Positions 58,921-64,000 of a DNA stretch of 64,000 nucleotides are shown piece after piece. The DNA is from Morella rubra. Its lineage: Eukaryota > Streptophyta > Magnoliopsida > Fagales > Myricaceae. Position 1 is the stretch's first letter, and each line of letters starts with the position of its first letter. The notes beneath the pieces were generated by a model. The model saw only the letters and a program-made list of their open reading frames with translations. It was not told the origin of the DNA and did not search any database. The translations under genes and the position numbers were made by a program. Location: NCBI GenBank assembly GCA_003952965.2, contig CM025854.1, positions 8,146,107-8,210,106 on the forward strand, given 5' to 3'.

Positions 58921-60784
58921 CGTAATATGGTCAAAAAGATTTTGGTCACTATAGGCTATTTTTAATTAGGCCAACTAAAAAAAAAAAGAATCCATGAAAA
59001 ATCTACTTTTAGTCACTTGTGACTATGGAGAATCGGTCATCATTGAAAGTATTTAACCTACAAAGTGTTTGACGAGAATTTTAGTTGAAATATAAAATTC
59101 AAGTTTTGACCAATTTTTTGTGGATAATTAGCTAAATGTCGTCACAAAATAATTATAGTAGACTACAAAATTGGACAATAGAATAGAGTAAAGTGGTGGA
59201 AATTGTGAGTTTTTATGACCATTCTCATTGACCAGAAAAATTTTTGTGACCACAAACAACATGATGACGAGAAATATTTTTTTGTCACTGTAACTCGGTT
59301 GATGGTGACCAATGCAATATGGTCAAAAAGATTTTGGTCACTATATGCTCTTTTTAATTAGGTTGACCCAAAAAAAAGAATCCATTAAATGTCTAATTTT
59401 AGTCACTTGTGACTATGGAGAATCGGTTATCATTGAAAGTAATCAAGCTACGAAGTGTTTGACGAAAACTTTGGTTGAAATATAAAATTCAAGTTTTGAC
59501 CAATTTTTTGGTGGATAATTAGCTAAATGTCGTCACAAAATAGTTAGAGTATTTAAGACTACAAAATTGGACAATAGAATACAGTAAAGTGGTGGAAATT
59601 GTGAGTTTTTAATGACCATTCTCATTGATCAGAACAAATTTCGTGACCACAAACAACATGATGACGAGAAATATTTTTTTGTCACTGCAACCCAGTTTAT
59701 GGTGACTAACGCAATATGGTTGAAAAGATTTTGGTCACTATAAGCTCTTTTTAATTACGCTGACCTAAAAAAAATAATCTATTGAATGCCTACTTTTAGC
59801 CACTTGTGACAATGGAGAAGCAGTCTTCATTGAAAGTAATCAAGCTACGAAGTGTTTGAAGAGAATTTTGGTTGAACTATAAAATTCAAGTTAATATTTT
59901 TTGGTCATTGCACCCCGATTTATGGTGACCAACTCAATATGGTTAAAAAAGATTTTGGTCACCATAGGCTCTTTTTAATTAGGCCGACCCAAAAAAAAAA
60001 AATCATTGAATGTCTACTTTTAGTCACTTTTGACAATTGGAGAATCGGTCGTCATTGAAAGTAATCAAGCTACGAAGTGTTTGACGAGAATTTTGGTTGA
60101 AATATAAAATTCAAGTTTTGATTAATTTTTTGGTGGATAATTAGCTAAATTTCGTCATAACATAGTAAGAGTCTTTGAGAGTGCAAAATTGGACCATAGA
60201 ATAGAGTGAAGTGGTGCAAAATTACGAGTTTTTATGACCATTCTCATGGACCATAAAAAAATTCGTGACCATAATCAACATGATGATGAGAAATATTTTT
60301 TGGTCACTGCACCCTGATTTATAATGAGCAACTCAATATGGTTAAAAAATATTTTGGTCACTATAGGCTCTTTTTAATTAGGCCAACCCCCCCCCCAAAA
60401 AAAATTCATTGAATATCTACTTTTAGTTACTTGTGACTATGGAGAATCGGTCGTCATTGAAAGTAATCAAGCTATGAAGTGTTTGACGAGAATTTTGGTT
60501 GAAATATAAAATTCAAGTTTTGACCAATTTTTTGGTGGATAATTAGCTAAATGTCGTCACAAAATAGTCAGAGTATTTGAGACTACAAAATTAGAGAATA
60601 GAATAGAGTAAAGTGTTAGATATTGTGACTATTTATGACCATTCTCATTGACAAAAAAAAATTTCGTGACCATAAACAGTATGATGACGAGAAATATATT
60701 TTTGTCACTAAAACCCGACTTATAGTGACCAATGTAATATGGTCAAATAGCTTTTGGTCATTATAGGCTATTTTTGTTGTAGTG
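58921..60784 (+). mobile_element. CACTA subterminal repeat array and right terminus
   Basis: Five tandem units, four of about 395-400 bases and one of about 223, each marked by AATATGGTCAAAAAGATTTT (about 58925, 59316, 59712, 59935, 60335, 60737), end in TTGTTGTAGTG at 60784. GTGACCA/TGGTCA motifs recur in both orientations within each unit, as expected of transposase binding sites in CACTA subterminal regions. One unit is shorter through a deletion. Confidence 0.8.
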
Positions 60785-61472
60785 ATAGAGAGGTAATAGT
60801 TGAAAACGTTACTTGGGGACCTAATTACAACTTTTCGATACTTCAAAAATTGTAGGTGCAATTAAATCTTAAATTAACTCTCAGTATTAGGGAATTAGAA
60901 ATATTAAGATAACAGTATTCCTAAATTGCATACCTTTCTTCCATTTATATTCACTTTCTCAGTTCTTACTTTTTTCCTTTAACCGTCCATATCACGGTCT
61001 TGGACTTGGTGGACGGTTTCTTTTCTATAACGCGTAACCGATTGTGGAAAGTTTGTCCTCGTGGGTTACTCTTGAGTTCGACGAATTCTATCTATTTAGA
61101 ATTCGGATTCCTTCAACCTGGGCTCTGTTTGGGTTGGGCCGCATAATCTTCTTATGGGCCGAGCAACTCAAGTTTGGTATCATCAAAAGGAAAGTATATT
61201 AACGGACAAAAAAACGATAATTTCTTATATTAAATCGGAAACATACAAATATATATACAAACGGCCAAAGTCAAATTGTCAAAAATAATGAAAACTAAAG
61301 TGGCTCATAAAACGACATAGTCGTACCATCCCGATTGCCCGAGGTACTATTACAGGTGTAGAAGCTTATTAAACTTAACGCAATTAAAGAAAACTATTGT
61401 TTTTTTTTAATCGACGAAAACTATTGTTTGATTATTCAGCTGCATGCTTCAATCAAGGAATAGACTTAGCCC

Positions 61473-61543
61473 AATGCACCAACCATCACAGATGGATTAA
61501 TTACTGTCCACATTAATCCATCTTATGTGATGGTTGGTGCATT
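61473..61543. other. Strong hairpin, second copy
   Basis: Same inverted repeat as 881-951, with stem preserved. Confidence 0.6.
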
Positions 61544-63223
61544 ACTTACGGTTCACTTCACTTTGGGTACACCCACTACTATTTCAATCCTTCCGTGAAA
61601 GTAGTTAGTATTAAGATCATGATTTTTGGGAAGTTTGAAAATTTTGTTACCCAAACACCACCTTAGAGAATTGATGTGCTACTGTTTTGAGTAAGCAGTG
61701 TCAATTATGATCAAGACAAGCCATAATTAAATTCAGCAGATGTAGTGCCTAAAAGATGGGCACGTACCATAGTTCTTTATTATTATTATTTTTTTGGCTG
61801 TCAACAATATTATTTATATATTACACTTCATGTTTTCATAGTATAGGGATTTGAAAATTCAACTATAATAACTTTGGACTACGTACCCTAAATATGCGTA
61901 CCGGTCACTTGCATTTTAAAATTCCTAATCCAAGCGCGTATAAATTAATGACACTCAATTTCCATCTGATGAATAGTTACTATTTTATGGTTTGGTCAGC
62001 CTAGCTATATATAAACTAAACTTTTGAGTGAGAACAACTTCCTCCGTTCAAAACAAGCAACTTCCAAGTTCCAATGTACGTGGTTCTACATAAATATTTG
62101 TAAAAAGAAGAAGCAACCAGTGTACGCACCTAATTTTTCCAGATCAACCGCAAAGCATATGGCCATACACGATCCCCAACTCTCAGAGTCTCACCCAGCC
62201 CTTATTAAATTCTCACCTCCCAAACGTAATCTACGGAATTTAATCTCCAATTAATTGGTAGGAACCAGAAGTGGAAGAAAGTGGAATCCGGAGATTGGAC
62301 CAGATCTATGGTGATGATCTCCCACATGAACCTCATGTCTCCGTCGTCGCTTGCGTTAAAATGAAGGGCATTTGCTCTCCACTCCGGCCATGACACTTTA
62401 AGACTGCATTTGTTTATCAATTATCAATTTTGATACATTATACCTTTTAACTATAAATATTAGATGTTTTTAAAAAAAAACTATAAATATTAAATACTTA
62501 ATTTGCACCTCAAATTACCTACTTTAACATATTTTATCTTCCAATTACTAATGTTTTAACACTTTACACTATATATCTGACAATAATATTTTCGATCATT
62601 TAATGAATTGACAATAATATCCTCAACATATGCAAACTGAGTTAGAAACTTTATCATCTTTTGAGTCCAAATTGGAGTTTATAGTTTTGACAATCAGGCC
62701 GCCTCCAAAGGTAACAAAATCGAGAACTGACTTTTAAGATTATTCCCATGAGCTGAGACTGATAAAATAAAACCTCATAGAATAACAGAAAAAAAAAAAA
62801 CAAAATAAAAGCAAAAAATTAACCACGTCAAGGTAAGAACTTCAAAACAAAAACTAAATGAATCAAACAAAACGAAACAACTTAAAGCCTCAATAGAAAT
62901 GCAAAAAGTACAAAACACACGATGAACAAAAATAATTACACAAAAAAAAACAAATGAAAATCTAATATAAATGAGATTGATGGAGAAATATAAAAGGGAA
63001 AATGACAATTTAAATACTCAAACCATTACTCTTTATGGAATGTACGCTCTAACAATTAATCTTGGCACACTGCAGGCAATCAAAATTGCCAATCTGATTT
63101 TTAATACACACTCATATTAAGATTTAACTGTTAAAATTAATAATTTAGGGGAACAATGCATGTGTTAATATTAGTCATTTATGCATTGGGCTCGGATGGG
63201 CTTAGCCCAGCTGAGATGCACAT

Positions 63224-63400
63224 TAACTGGATTAAGAGCATAAAAATCCTGAACACTTAAATTGACTCTACAGCTCAAGTACCAATTAAGTCAACGACTT
63301 GCTTGCAGGTCTTAGGATTCGAGCCTACTTCCACTCATTTGATAGGGTTCATCTCGGAGCGAAAGTCGGTTATTCTAATTATTGAGCTATTGCATACCTA
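63224..63400 (-). mobile_element. Possible tRNA-derived SINE, second copy
   Basis: Same A-box-like and B-box-like motifs as 2630-2805. Confidence 0.4.
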
Positions 63401-64000
63401 TCTCCCTTGGGGGCAAAACATTGTTATTTATTATAACAATAAACTCCGCATGGATTAAGTAAAAGTTTGTGCATGTAATCAAGTAGTAAATGGATCGTAT
63501 AGGAATTATTTTTTCCAAGAGAAAAGAAAAAAGGATATAGGAATCCTATTCACAAGGAAAAAGTATGATTTCAAGATCTCCTTAATCGCAGTGAAACTCC
63601 GCGGATGAATCGATGCCAGTACGACTTCTGATAGTCTACACATGAATAGTATCCCACGCAAAAATTAAAGTGATGGAAACTGTCGGCATATTATAACATA
63701 GCTAGGAGACTGGACATTTTTACAGATCATATATATATATGGTTGTTGAGTAATTCCGGATCATGCAATATCATTTTAATTTCCTGCACATCCCCGAATA
63801 GATGTGGTTGTCGAATTCATTGTCAAATCTCTTGGAGTATTTAATATTGTCACAACTCATGTTTATATATACAGAATACACTAGATTGATTGATTGTCTG
63901 TAGGGAATCGGGATCACTATAAACTAGTGAACTAATTATTGGTCCCGGTTTACAGCTCGCAGCGAGCTTGGTTGTCTGTTTCTCTGAGTCCTTTCCTCTG

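Larger units (their letters stand above)
60593..64000 (+). repeat. Segmental direct repeat, copy 2
   Basis: Same orientation and nearly the same sequence as 1-3387. It includes the CACTA end, the hairpin (about 61473-61543) and the SINE-like segment (about 63224-63400). It continues past the window edge, so a further MYB unit might lie just beyond. No gene is seen inside it. Confidence 0.95.

Overview
The window looks like repeat-rich nuclear DNA from a seed plant, probably a eudicot. Evidence is a three-exon R2R3-MYB gene with the canonical plant intron positions, AT-rich intergenic DNA, and plant transposons of the hAT, CACTA, Sirevirus/copia and L1-type retroposon groups. The species cannot be named from the sequence. 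The only host gene that looks whole is MYB copy 2 (9809-11219). It is a TT2-like (subgroup 5) MYB, a type known to work with bHLH and WD40 partners to switch on proanthocyanidin/flavonoid genes. MYB copy 1 (about 5695-7040) is a close tandem duplicate that has lost its start codon, TATA box and G-box.

Layout. 1-3387: intergenic DNA starting with the right end of a CACTA transposon; the same 3.4 kb recurs at 60593-64000, 60.6 kb away, almost unchanged. 3473-4480: non-autonomous transposon. 4391-11470: two tandem MYB units in direct orientation; exons and introns are nearly identical, while the upstream of unit A differs from unit B mainly by deletions. 11560-12980: fragments of transposon and LTR ends. 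13990-31961: a nest of transposons. An old hAT transposase gene (minus strand) is split by a Sirevirus-type copia fossil (15716-26997) and by a second, complete-ended hAT element (27303-31851, perfect 8-bp target duplication). The Sirevirus fossil itself carries a solo LTR (21330-22454, perfect 5-bp target duplication).

30976-56680: a giant inverted repeat with arms of about 12.8 kb and a 92-bp spacer (43753-43844). Each arm carries the end of the inner hAT, the 5' part of the outer hAT, a partial LTR, a solo LTR, an L1-like retroposon and two partial copia elements. The right arm runs straight into a 1000-N assembly gap (56681-57680), so its true end is unknown. After the gap come the likely 3' end of a CACTA transposase, a subterminal array of ~400-bp repeats and the CACTA right terminus (60784), followed by the second copy of the window's first 3.4 kb.

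No rRNA, tRNA gene or CRISPR array is seen, and no operon-like organisation. The main interest is structural: a recently duplicated MYB locus beside a giant palindrome, inside what may be a ~60-kb tandem duplication, with an unusual deletion-dominated difference between some repeat copies. Assembly error is a live alternative for several of these and is flagged where it applies.
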